64,000 nt of DNA from Anaerolineaceae bacterium (GTDB lineage Bacteria > Chloroflexota > Anaerolineae > Aggregatilineales > Phototrophicaceae), in contig NZXX01000010.1 in NCBI GenBank assembly GCA_002702065.1, positions 62,001 to 126,000 of the forward strand, given 5' to 3'. The notes under the pieces are model-generated. The model was not told where the DNA came from. It did not search any database and was given only the letters and a program-made list of their open reading frames with translations. This document shows, one piece after another, positions 38,025 to 46,476 of this stretch. Positions within the stretch are counted from its first letter, which is position 1. Every line of letters begins with the position of its first letter. The translations under genes were made by a program, and so were the position numbers.

Positions 38025-38076
38025 TAGGGGCGGGCCAGTGTGCCCGTCCTGGGCCGACACGCAGATCGGCCCCTAC
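38025..38076. repeat. REP-like double-hairpin element
   Basis: The element starts TAGGGGC and ends GGCCCCTAC. Inside are two small hairpins: GGGC/GCCC around CAGTGT and GGCCGA/TCGGCC around CACGCAGA. It is intergenic, and similar shorter GGGGC/GCCCCTAC palindromes are at 23343 and 46414. Such elements are common in intergenic DNA of environmental bacteria. Confidence 0.65.
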
Positions 38077-38197
38077 GAAAGATCAGGAACTATCGACTGC
38101 TCACTGAGTATAGAGCTGTGATCCCGCTGATTCTGGACGGCGGATTGACGCTTGCTCCATCGCTGATCGACGAATGCTATGCTGCTGCGGCTGCTGT

Positions 38198-38746
38198 TTA
38201 TAGATTTGGACCGGAGCCTGTTTCGATTTGTTCCAGCAGGGCGATGAGTTCCGCCGGGGTTTTAATCGTGTACTGGGGCACTTCGGTGTCGTCTACCGGG
38301 ATTTTGTGGCGGCGCGGCGACCAGTCCAGCCAGACGCTGATGAGGCCGAGCGCGTTCGCGCCTTTGATGTCGCGCCCCAGATGATTGCCGACCATCACCA
38401 CCCGGCCATAATCGGCTTCGGCAATGCCCAGCCCATCGAGCGCCCGGCGGAACATGCGGGCATCCGGTTTATCCACGCCGACTTCGCCGGAGATTGCGTG
38501 CGTGTCGAACAGGTCGAACAGGCTGTAATGCCCCAGCACATTGTGAAATGTCCCCGCCGGACCATCGGCCACCAGCGCCAGCGGATAGCCGCGCTGCTTC
38601 AGATCTCGCACCATCTGTGCCGCACCGGGGATCAGGTCCGCTGTCTGGACCACCGCGTTGGCATCCTTGATTTCCGTGCCTTCATCGACCAGCGTATCAC
38701 CGCTGTCGAGGCACACCGCCAGTATACGTCGATTGTGTGAGACCAT
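38198..38746 (-). CDS. HAD-family hydrolase with variant motif I
   Basis: 182 aa haloacid dehalogenase-like hydrolase. Motif I is CLDSGDTL: the nucleophile Asp14 is present, but the acid/base Asp normally two residues on is Gly16, with Asp17 next, a D..DTL arrangement also seen in HDHD3/REG-2-like proteins. Motif III is VDKPDARMF and motif IV VVMVGNHLGRDIKGA. The small helical cap suggests a phosphatase of small molecules. GAGGAAAA precedes the ATG. It is divergent from the sulfatase gene with a 75-base gap. Confidence 0.85.
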   Translation of the reverse strand: MVSHNRRILAVCLDSGDTLVDEGTEIKDANAVVQTADLIPGAAQMVRDLKQRGYPLALVADGPAGTFHNVLGHYSLFDLFDTHAISGEVGVDKPDARMFRRALDGLGIAEADYGRVVMVGNHLGRDIKGANALGLISVWLDWSPRRHKIPVDDTEVPQYTIKTPAELIALLEQIETGSGPNL

Positions 38747-38821
38747 TGTTTTTTCCTCGCTGGCACATTTGACCGCTATCAGTCACAATTGGCTTAAAAT
38801 TCTAAAGCAAGAGGAATTTTC

Positions 38822-40294
38822 ATGAAAGCCATTATGGTGATGTTCGATACGCTCAACCGGCACATGCTGCCGCCCTATGGCAGCGACTGGACGCATGCGC
38901 CCAATTTTGCGCGGTTGGCAGAGCGCACCGTCACATTCGATAAATGTTATGTGGGCAGCATGCCCTGTATGCCTGCCCGGCGCGAACTGCACACGGGGCG
39001 CTACAACTTCCTGCATCGCAGCTGGGGGCCGATCGAACCATTTGACGACTCCATGCCGCAAATCCTGCGCGAGAACGGCGTCTATACACACCTCGCAACG
39101 GATCACCAGCACTACTTTGAAGATGGCGGCGAGACCTATCACACGCGCTATTCGTCGTGGCATTTCTCGCGCGGGCAGGAAGGCGACGCCTGGAAGGGCC
39201 ATGTGGCGGACCCGGAGATTCCGGAATCGATTGGCAAACGTGGCAATCAGGACATCTGGCGGCAGGACTGGGTGAACCGCCAATACCTCAAGGAAGAATC
39301 TGTACAGCCACAGGCGCAGACATTTGCGGCGGGCGAGGAGTTTATCCGCACCAATCACGAGCAGGACAACTGGTTTTTGCAGATCGAAACCTTTGACCCG
39401 CACGAGCCGTTTTTCACGCAGCAGCACTACAAAGACCTGTACCCCCACGAATACAACGGGCCGCACTTCGACTGGCCGGATTACAAAAAGGTCGATGAAA
39501 CGCCGGAACAGGTGCAGCATCTGCGTTACCAGTACGCCGCGCTGCTGAGTATGTGCGATCATTACATGGGCAAAGTCATCGACCTGATGGACGAGCTGAA
39601 CCTGTGGGATGATACCATGCTCATCGTCTGCACCGATCATGGGTTTATGCTGAGCGAACATGACTGGTGGGCGAAGAATCTGCCGCCGTTCTATGAGGAA
39701 ATTTCGCATACGCCGTTGTTTATCTGGGACCCGCGCAGCCAGCGCAAGGGCGAACGCTGTGACGCGCTGGTGCAGATGATCGACATGCCGGCGACGCTGC
39801 TTGAATATTTTGAGGTGGAACGCCCCGCCGATATGCAGGGTCAGCCTCTGCGGGAGGCCATCGCCAGTAACCAACCGGTGCGCGAAGCCGCGATCTTCGG
39901 GCAGCATGGCGCCCACATTAACATCACGGATGGCCGCTACGTCTATATGCTGGCCCCCGCCGCCCCGGATAACACGCCGCTGTTCAACTACACCCTCATG
40001 CCGACGCACCTGCGCCGCCGCTTTGGCATTAAAGAACTGCGCCGCGCCGAACTGGCCGAGCCGTTTGAATTCACCAAAGGCTGCCCGGTGCTGCGCATCC
40101 CCGGCAGAAGCTGGGGTGGGTCGCATAATTTCGAGACGCTGCTGTTCGATGTCGAGAACGACCCGCAGCAGGCGAATCCGCTTCAGGATGTCGAAGTCGA
40201 GTCGCGACTGAAGCAGCAGATGATTCGCATTATGGAAGCCAACGACGCCCCGGCGGAGCAGTATGAGCGCATGGGGCTGGCATTACCGGTTTAA
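38822..40294 (+). CDS. Sulfatase
   Basis: Type I sulfatase/alkaline phosphatase superfamily, 490 aa, without a signal peptide. The formylglycine motif is PCMPARRELHTGR with Cys49 (C-x-P-x-R). Early metal ligands lie near MVMFDTLN, and a later CTDHGFMLSEHDWW block carries more. It is distinct from the sulfatase at 34-1515 and not next to a transporter, so its substrate is unknown. AAGAGGAATTTTC precedes the ATG. An intrinsic terminator follows the stop at 40319. Confidence 0.9.
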   Translation: MKAIMVMFDTLNRHMLPPYGSDWTHAPNFARLAERTVTFDKCYVGSMPCMPARRELHTGRYNFLHRSWGPIEPFDDSMPQILRENGVYTHLATDHQHYFEDGGETYHTRYSSWHFSRGQEGDAWKGHVADPEIPESIGKRGNQDIWRQDWVNRQYLKEESVQPQAQTFAAGEEFIRTNHEQDNWFLQIETFDPHEPFFTQQHYKDLYPHEYNGPHFDWPDYKKVDETPEQVQHLRYQYAALLSMCDHYMGKVIDLMDELNLWDDTMLIVCTDHGFMLSEHDWWAKNLPPFYEEISHTPLFIWDPRSQRKGERCDALVQMIDMPATLLEYFEVERPADMQGQPLREAIASNQPVREAAIFGQHGAHINITDGRYVYMLAPAAPDNTPLFNYTLMPTHLRRRFGIKELRRAELAEPFEFTKGCPVLRIPGRSWGGSHNFETLLFDVENDPQQANPLQDVEVESRLKQQMIRIMEANDAPAEQYERMGLALPV

Positions 40295-40318
40295 TCAGAC
40301 GTCGATTACAGGATATGG

Positions 40319-40351
40319 AAGGGCACCCAACATGGCGGTGCCCTTTTTTTT
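40319..40351 (+). terminator. Intrinsic terminator after the sulfatase
   Basis: Nine-pair stem AAGGGCACC / GGTGCCCTT (40319-40327 with 40337-40345) followed by a T run. It separates the plus-strand sulfatase from the convergent SDR gene. Confidence 0.85.
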
Positions 40352-40357
40352 CTTGCT

Positions 40358-41287
40358 TTAACGATAGCCGGTTGGGTCAGCGGGTTTACCAGCTTCGCGC
40401 ACTTCCTCGATATACCGCCAGCAATCGGGCTGTGAACCGTCGAGATCGGTAAAGCCATAAACCTGTGCCAGCTGTCCGCTCGACAGTGACTGGCCGTTCC
40501 AGCGCGCAACCTGCGGGTCGGCGGCCAGATGCGCAACCGCCCGCCCGACAAAATGTGGTGTTTCCGAGATGATAAAGTGCGGGTCCTGGGTGGTGGCGTC
40601 GCGCCAGTTCGCTTCTGTCACACCAAAATGGCCCAGCATAATTTCGGACCGGATCCAGCCGGGTGTCAGCGACACGGCTGTACATTGATACGGCTTCAGT
40701 TCCTGTGCCTGCGACCAGCCGAGACGGTTCACGCTGGTTTTGGCAAGGTCGTAAAACGTGGACAGGCGATAGTGCGTCCGGTTGTAGGCTTCGGTGCCAT
40801 CGGTCACTTCGACCAGTAAACCGCCGGGCTGCCGGATGAGCAGCGGCAGGGCGAAATGGCTGGTGATGAGGTGCGTGTCGATTGCCAGCCGCAGCATGCG
40901 TAAACCGTTTTCGAGCGAGTGTTCCCAGACAGGCGTTTCCCACTGTGCCAGGAATTCCCCGCCCCAGATATCGTTGACCAGAATGTCGAGCTGCCCCTGT
41001 TCGTTGTCGATGCGCTGGACCAGCGTTTCGACCTGTGCCGGTTCGAGGTGGTCGGTGGGAACCGCTATCCCCTGACCACCGGCGGCTGTGACCAGATCGG
41101 CGGTATCCTCGATGGTTTCGGCCAGGTTATATTCCGAACGCTGCTGTCGCGTGCTGCGCCCGGTAACGTAGACGGTCGCGCCTGCTGCGCCGAGTTCAAC
41201 CGCGATACCCCGCCCGGCGCCACGTGTCGCCCCTGCCACCAGCGCGACCTTGCCCCTGAGTCTTTCCGAAGCCGGTTTGTCAGTCAC
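40358..41287 (-). CDS. SDR-family oxidoreductase (DHRS1-like)
   Basis: Short-chain dehydrogenase of 309 aa, starting at GTG 41287 with AGGGGG seven bases upstream. The cofactor loop is VAGATRGAGRGIAVELGAAG and the active-site Tyr/Lys are in FYDLAKTSV. The arrangement with a YNLAETIEDT insertion after GRSTRQ is like DHRS1-type proteins. The N-D-I-W segment replaces the common NNAG. Substrate unknown. The EmrB-type transporter gene ends 74 bases upstream on the same strand. Confidence 0.88.
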   Translation of the reverse strand: MTDKPASERLRGKVALVAGATRGAGRGIAVELGAAGATVYVTGRSTRQQRSEYNLAETIEDTADLVTAAGGQGIAVPTDHLEPAQVETLVQRIDNEQGQLDILVNDIWGGEFLAQWETPVWEHSLENGLRMLRLAIDTHLITSHFALPLLIRQPGGLLVEVTDGTEAYNRTHYRLSTFYDLAKTSVNRLGWSQAQELKPYQCTAVSLTPGWIRSEIMLGHFGVTEANWRDATTQDPHFIISETPHFVGRAVAHLAADPQVARWNGQSLSSGQLAQVYGFTDLDGSQPDCWRYIEEVREAGKPADPTGYR

Positions 41288-41361
41288 CGTTTAACCCCCT
41301 GTTCTGCGAATGTCGGAATCCGGGATTCTAACTGAAACTGCCGGATTTTCACGGGTGATTA

Positions 41362-42942
41362 TTAGCCAGATGGTGCCTCATCTTCCTGGGTGACCAGCCT
41401 GTTTTCGACGGTGATGGCAGCCAGCACCGCGCTGATGAATGACATCGCGGCGGCGATATAAAGCAGCAGGCGGAAGGTATCCACAAACGAGAGTCGGATC
41501 GCGGAACCGACCGAGTCTGTCAGTGTGGCGGGGATCGAATCGGGCACACGGGCATCGCCCAGCTTCAGTGCTTCGGTTTCCAGCGCGGCCCGGTTTTCGC
41601 TGGAAAGGTCCAGTTCGCTGGTGCGCAGGTCAACAGCGGAGGTAAACGACACCAGCGCCACCGCGCCCATGATGGCCGTTGCCAGCACCTGTGCCGACCG
41701 TGTGACGGCATTGTTCACGCCGGACGCCACCCCAGAGCGCGATGATGACACCGACCCCATAACGGTGGTGGTCAGCGGGGCGACAGTCACGCCCATGCCC
41801 ACGCCGATGATGACCACACCGGGGAAGTACGTCGCCCAATAATCGGCAACGCCACCGGTCAGCCCCGGCAGGGACAATACGACGAAGCCGACGCCGACGA
41901 TGGCCGGGCCAATGGTCAGCGGCAGACGTGGCCCGTAGCGGTCGACCAGTCCCCCGGCCCAGCGCGACAGCAGCGCCAGCATCACCGCGAACGGTGTAAA
42001 GGCCAGCCCGGCAATATCGGCGGGATAACCCTGTACCTGAATGAGGTTGAGCGGGAAGAAGAACAGCGCGCCGGTCAGGGCGGCATACAGGAAAAATGTC
42101 ATCAGGTTGGCCCCGCTGAAGGTGTGCGACTTGAACAGCCGCAGCGGAACCATCGGGTGCGGGCTGCGCGATTCGACCACGACGAAGCCGATTAACCCCA
42201 CCACGCCAACCACAAAACTGGCGATCACCAGCGGGTTGGTGAAGGCAGATGCCGGGCCGATTCTGCCGGTTTCAATCGAGCCATACGTCAGCCCCGCCAG
42301 CCCGATCATGACCAGCAGCGCGCCGGGGATATCCAGTTCCGGCGATGCGGAATCATCCTTGTTTTCCGGTACGTGGCGCACCAGCGCATACAGGGCCAAT
42401 GCCGCCAGTGGGATGTTGATGAAGAATACGGCCCGCCATAGACCCGCGTTGGCGAGATAACCACCGAGGATGGGCCCGCCAATGGTCGTCACGGTGCTGA
42501 AGGTCGACCACCAGCCAACGGCCTTGCCGCGTTCGTCGGAGCGGAACAGGGCGGTAATAATGGCGAGGCTGCCGGGGATCATCAGCGCACCGCCGATGCC
42601 CTGCACGACGCGGGCCAGAATCAGAATGGTGGTGTTCGGGGCGAGGCCGCAAATAAACGAGGCGACGGCGAAGATCGAAATGCCAATCATGAAAACTCGC
42701 TTGCGTCCGAAGTGGTCGCCCAGCGATCCGCCGACGAGGATCAGCGCTGCCAGCATTAGCAGATAGCCGTTGACGATCCAGAGCAGTTCCACGCCGGTTG
42801 CGTTCAGGTCCGCCTGTAGGGCAGGGAGGGCGACATTCAACGCGCTGCCGTCGATAAAGGCCATACTCGATGCGAGGATGGTTGCAAACAACACCCAGCG
42901 ACCTGTCGCATCGCCTGTGCTGACTGTATTGGCGGTCGTCAT
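41362..42942 (-). CDS. MFS drug-type transporter (DHA2/EmrB family)
   Basis: 526 aa major facilitator with fourteen predicted helices, typical of DHA2 proton/drug antiporters. Motif A is GGSLGDHFGRKRVF and motif C is in GGPILGGYLANAG; the early D1 motif LDSS-type region reads SSMAFIDGSALNVALPAL. AAGGGG precedes the ATG. It is followed on the same strand by the SDR gene, which might modify the same compound. Actual substrates cannot be deduced. Confidence 0.92.
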   Translation of the reverse strand: MTTANTVSTGDATGRWVLFATILASSMAFIDGSALNVALPALQADLNATGVELLWIVNGYLLMLAALILVGGSLGDHFGRKRVFMIGISIFAVASFICGLAPNTTILILARVVQGIGGALMIPGSLAIITALFRSDERGKAVGWWSTFSTVTTIGGPILGGYLANAGLWRAVFFINIPLAALALYALVRHVPENKDDSASPELDIPGALLVMIGLAGLTYGSIETGRIGPASAFTNPLVIASFVVGVVGLIGFVVVESRSPHPMVPLRLFKSHTFSGANLMTFFLYAALTGALFFFPLNLIQVQGYPADIAGLAFTPFAVMLALLSRWAGGLVDRYGPRLPLTIGPAIVGVGFVVLSLPGLTGGVADYWATYFPGVVIIGVGMGVTVAPLTTTVMGSVSSSRSGVASGVNNAVTRSAQVLATAIMGAVALVSFTSAVDLRTSELDLSSENRAALETEALKLGDARVPDSIPATLTDSVGSAIRLSFVDTFRLLLYIAAAMSFISAVLAAITVENRLVTQEDEAPSG

Positions 42943-43113
42943 ACGCTGCCCCTTTCGCTATTCGGTTGATGTGATGGCTATCAATGCGGTCTGTTTCAGT
43001 CTATCAGCAAATCATGCAAAGCGCAGCGAATCCAAACCAGACACATTGCTGCGTGCCTAAGCCCGATTATGATCGGTTTGTTTTGCATCGATGGTCGTCG
43101 TGATGCCGAATAA

Positions 43114-44154
43114 TTACTCTGTCCGGGTGACCTTGTGGATATTGCGCGGCTGGTCGATGTCGTAGCCTTTGGCGCGGGTGAGGCCGAGCGCGAACAACTG
43201 CCCCGGCACCACAGCCACCACTGGCGACAGCCATTCGGGGATGTTTGACGGCAGGGGCAGGGCGGTCTGCGCCAGATCAAGCGCCGGTTGATGCGCGGAG
43301 ATGATGAGCAGTTCGGCGCCGCGCTGCTTCAGCTCGTCGACAAAATCCGTCACTTCATCAACCAGGGTGTTCTGGGGGACGATGACCATCACCGGGAATC
43401 CATGCGCCACCAGCGCCAGCGGGCCATGTTGAAAATCCGCTGTCGAGTAGGGTTCCGCCAGGATATAGGTCAGTTCCTTCAGCTTGAGCGCGATTTCGTA
43501 GGCGGTGGCGTAGTTGTAGCCCCGGCTGACGACGACACAGGCATCCATGTAGCGGTAGCGTTCGCTGGCCCGAATGATTTTGTCGGTGTCGCCTGTGACA
43601 CGGGTAATGAGGTCCGGCACAGTTTCGATAGCGTGCAGGCAGTCTTCGTTTTCGTCAATGGCCGCGCTGAGCATGGCGATGGCGACCAGCGAGGACGTAT
43701 AGGTCTTGGTGGCGGCGACGCTGCGTTCCGGCCCGGTGTGCAGGCAGATGGTATGCGCGGCGGCCTGGGCCAGCGGTGATTCGACGTCATTGGTGATGGC
43801 GACAGTCATGGCCCCCTGCCGGCGTCCTTCTTCCACCACGGCCACAATATCCGGCGATTGCCCGGACTGCGAAATGGCGATCACCAGCGATTCGGCCATG
43901 CGCGGCGGCTTCTCGTACAGGGTGAACAGCGACGGCGTGGCCAGCGCGACCGGCAGCCGGTTAATCGTACCAAACAGATACTGGCCATAACGGGCAGCAT
44001 TATCCGAACTGCCGCGTGCCGCCAGCATGATAAAGCGCGGGTTGTAGTCGCGGATGGCCTTTGCGACTTGTCGGATCCGCTCACGCTCCTGCGCGATCAA
44101 ATGGCGCAGCGTCTCGGGTTGCTCCAAAATTTCCTGTTGCAGATGAGAAGTCAT
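43114..44154 (-). CDS. SIS-domain aminosugar deaminase (NagB-II/GlmS-like)
   Basis: 346 aa with two SIS domains and no glutaminase domain, like type II glucosamine-6-phosphate deaminases (AgaS/NagB-II). SIS motifs include MLAARGSSDNAARYGQYLF, VIAISQSGQSPDIVAVVEEG, and a second-domain RGYNYATAYEIALKLKELTY. The C-terminus (RAKGYDIDQPRNIHKVTRTE) matches the GlmS end. It should convert glucosamine 6-phosphate to fructose 6-phosphate. It is divergent from the GH3 N-acetylglucosaminidase gene, sharing an upstream region of 95 bases, consistent with amino-sugar recycling. Confidence 0.9.
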   Translation of the reverse strand: MTSHLQQEILEQPETLRHLIAQERERIRQVAKAIRDYNPRFIMLAARGSSDNAARYGQYLFGTINRLPVALATPSLFTLYEKPPRMAESLVIAISQSGQSPDIVAVVEEGRRQGAMTVAITNDVESPLAQAAAHTICLHTGPERSVAATKTYTSSLVAIAMLSAAIDENEDCLHAIETVPDLITRVTGDTDKIIRASERYRYMDACVVVSRGYNYATAYEIALKLKELTYILAEPYSTADFQHGPLALVAHGFPVMVIVPQNTLVDEVTDFVDELKQRGAELLIISAHQPALDLAQTALPLPSNIPEWLSPVVAVVPGQLFALGLTRAKGYDIDQPRNIHKVTRTE

Positions 44155-44202
44155 CGAATCTTGCTCGTTGTTTATGCTAACCTGAACCGCAGCGGATTAT
44201 AC

Positions 44203-44230
44203 TGTATATTCTTTATGCGAGCTTTATCAA
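44203..44230 (-). promoter_or_regulatory. Promoter of the SIS deaminase gene
   Basis: On the minus strand TTGATA (44225-44230), 16-base spacer, TATACA (44203-44208). An overlapping TATACT (44198-44203) on the plus strand could serve as the -10 box for the divergent GH3 gene, though it lacks a good -35 box. Confidence 0.5.
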
Positions 44231-44249
44231 ATCCCATCTGAAGGTGACA

Positions 44250-45806
44250 ATGACTCTGACACTTGAAGAAAAAATTGGCCGGATGCTGCATATCGGCTTT
44301 GATGGATTGGAACCGCCGGATTATGTTCTGGACTGGCTGGCACGGGGTCAGGTCGGCGGCATTGTGTTGTTCCGGCGCAATATCAGCACCCCGGCGCAAG
44401 TCGCCAAACTGGTGCAGACCTGCCGCGATGCCGCGCCGCGCCCGATTCTGGTGTCGATTGATCAGGAAGGCGGGCGGGTGATCCGGCTGTATGGCAAATT
44501 CACCGAAAGCCCCGGTGCGATGGCGCTGGGGGCAACCGATTCTGAAGCGCTGGCGGAACAGGTTTCGGCGGTGCTGGCGACCGAGCTGCGGGCGCTGGGC
44601 ATCACGTGGGTGCTGGCCCCGGTGGTCGATATCGCCCATAACCCGGATAACGCGGTGATTGGTACGCGGGCGCTGGGCAATCATACCCCGCGTGTGCGTG
44701 ACCTGGCTGTGGCGGAAGTGCGCGGTTTCCAGAACGCAGGCGTGGCGGCGACAGCCAAGCATTTCCCCGGTCATGGCAATACGCCGGTCGATACCCATGT
44801 GAAGCTGGCGGTGGTGAGTGGCCCGCTGGATTACCTGTGGCAGCACGATCTGGTGCCGTTCCGGGCGGCTGTCGAAGCCGGTGTGGAATCGGTGCTGGTC
44901 AGCCATGTCAAGTTTGAAGACCTCGATGCGGAACACCCGGCATCTCTGTCACCGCGGGTGGTGCAGGGCCTGCTGCGTGATGAGATGGGCTTTGACGGTC
45001 TGGTGTGTACCGACTGTATGGAAATGAACGCGATCACCCAGCATTACGGCGCGGCTGAATCGGCGGTGCTGGCAGCACTGGCAGGCGAAGACGTCATCTT
45101 TTTCTCGCACACGCCGGAATACCAGCAGGCCGCCTATGATGCGCTGCTCGACGCGGCAAAATCCGGCAGGCTGCCCCTGGAACGGGTTGACGAATCCGTC
45201 CGCCGTATTGATGCGCTGATCGAGCGTTTTCCGCTGGAACCACGTCCACCGCTGGAGGTGATTCGCAGCGCGGAACATCTGTCAGTGGTGCGCAAAGCGG
45301 CGGAATGTGCGGTGGCGCTGCATCACCCGGACAGCACGATTTTTCCGCTGCGGCACCGGCAGGGGCAGCGGGTGGCGCTGGTGGAGTTCAGTTCGTTTAT
45401 GGACACGCCCGCGCTGGAAAACGGCGATCAATCCGCGCTGGTCAGGCTGGTCGAAGCCGCCGCGCCGGAGATTGAAACCGTGTGTCTGGCATCAAAAGGG
45501 TTTGACGAGGTGACAGCGACACGGGCGCGCGTGCTGGCCCGCGAGGCGGATGTGCTGGTGCTGGCGACCCGCAACGCGCATCTGTGGCCGGGCGATAAAG
45601 CCTTCGCCAGTGAACTGATGTGGCTGGCCAAGAAGGTGATTCTGGTGTGCCTGGCTGACCCCTACGACGTCGATTCGCTGCCTGGTGCACACACGGTCAT
45701 CTACACATTCGGCGACAGTGCGCCGCTGTTGCAGGCCGCCGTCGATACGCTGATGGGCCGCCTGCACCCGCGCGGCAAACTGCCTGTGCCGGTCAAGGCA
45801 GGGTAG
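44250..45806 (+). CDS. nagZ: Beta-N-acetylhexosaminidase (GH3, NagZ-like)
   Basis: Glycoside hydrolase family 3, 518 aa from ATG 44250, which follows GAAGG at five bases. The NagZ signature KHFPGHGNTPVDTH is present, with the preceding SIDQEGGRVIRLYGKF. The nucleophile Asp is in GLVCTDCMEMNAITQHYGA. The C-terminal domain (about 350-515) is a GH3-C-like extension that shorter NagZ enzymes lack. It removes terminal N-acetylglucosamine from muropeptides or chitin fragments. No signal peptide is seen, consistent with cytoplasmic recycling. Confidence 0.93.
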   Translation: MTLTLEEKIGRMLHIGFDGLEPPDYVLDWLARGQVGGIVLFRRNISTPAQVAKLVQTCRDAAPRPILVSIDQEGGRVIRLYGKFTESPGAMALGATDSEALAEQVSAVLATELRALGITWVLAPVVDIAHNPDNAVIGTRALGNHTPRVRDLAVAEVRGFQNAGVAATAKHFPGHGNTPVDTHVKLAVVSGPLDYLWQHDLVPFRAAVEAGVESVLVSHVKFEDLDAEHPASLSPRVVQGLLRDEMGFDGLVCTDCMEMNAITQHYGAAESAVLAALAGEDVIFFSHTPEYQQAAYDALLDAAKSGRLPLERVDESVRRIDALIERFPLEPRPPLEVIRSAEHLSVVRKAAECAVALHHPDSTIFPLRHRQGQRVALVEFSSFMDTPALENGDQSALVRLVEAAAPEIETVCLASKGFDEVTATRARVLAREADVLVLATRNAHLWPGDKAFASELMWLAKKVILVCLADPYDVDSLPGAHTVIYTFGDSAPLLQAAVDTLMGRLHPRGKLPVPVKAG

Positions 45807-45846
45807 AACGTGCTACAATATCGTCAGCGAGTGTAGAGGCATACGA

Positions 45847-46410
45847 ATGGTTGCACGCGAGCGATTGACTACCGAAGAATTCGACCACATCGCCAGCCTG
45901 CCGGAAAACCGGGAGAAGCGCCTGGAGTTTATCGGGCGGGAGATTGTCGAGGTGGTATCGAATAATTACGCATCAGAAATTACTATGAAGCTGGCAACCT
46001 ATCTTGGCATGTATCTCCTCACGCATCCTGCTGGTCACATGACTGGACCGGATGGCGGCTACATCGTTTCCGGTGAACGTTACATGCCTGATATTGCGAT
46101 TGTTTCGTCAGCCCGGCAGCCGGAATCATCGCATGATGCCTGGAACCCCAACGCGCCGGACCTCGCTGTTGAAGTGCTGTCGCCTACGGATGAGCCGTCG
46201 AATCTGCGTATCAAGATCGTGAATTATCTGCGGGCAGGCACGACCGTGTGGGTTGTTGATCCGAATAAACAGCAGGTCGAAACTTACATACCAGACATGG
46301 CTCCGCAAACGCTGACGGTTGTCGATACACTGACCGGCGGCGCACTGCTGCCGGATTTTGAGCTTGCGGTCAAGGATATATTCCCGGCCAACCATCCCCC
46401 AAGTGAATAA
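45847..46410 (+). CDS. Uma2-family endonuclease-like protein (DUF820)
   Basis: 187 aa with a PD-(D/E)XK restriction-endonuclease-like fold of the Uma2 family. Core residues are visible in YMPDIAIVSS, LAVEVLSPTDEPSN and a following K in KIVNYLRAGTTVWVVDP. Such genes are very numerous in Cyanobacteria and Chloroflexota, and their biological role is not established. GTAGAGGCAT lies upstream. It is followed by a palindromic repeat. Confidence 0.87.
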   Translation: MVARERLTTEEFDHIASLPENREKRLEFIGREIVEVVSNNYASEITMKLATYLGMYLLTHPAGHMTGPDGGYIVSGERYMPDIAIVSSARQPESSHDAWNPNAPDLAVEVLSPTDEPSNLRIKIVNYLRAGTTVWVVDPNKQQVETYIPDMAPQTLTVVDTLTGGALLPDFELAVKDIFPANHPPSE

Positions 46411-46413
46411 AAC

Positions 46414-46435
46414 AGGGGCATAGCCTTATGCCCCT
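46414..46435. repeat. REP-like palindrome (GGGGCATA...TATGCCCC)
   Basis: Perfect nine-pair stem AGGGGCATA / TATGCCCCT with a GCCT loop. No T run follows. It belongs to the same GGGGC/GCCCCTAC family as the elements at 23343 and 38025. Confidence 0.65.
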
Positions 46436-46476
46436 ACAAATCTCCGACCGTTGTTTGGTTATTGCGTGAGCCTGAG

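Noticed and set aside
38783..40126. Minus-strand frame of about 447 codons opposite the sulfatase
   Set aside because: Composition typical of an antisense frame, no recognisable motif, and it covers the intact sulfatase gene.
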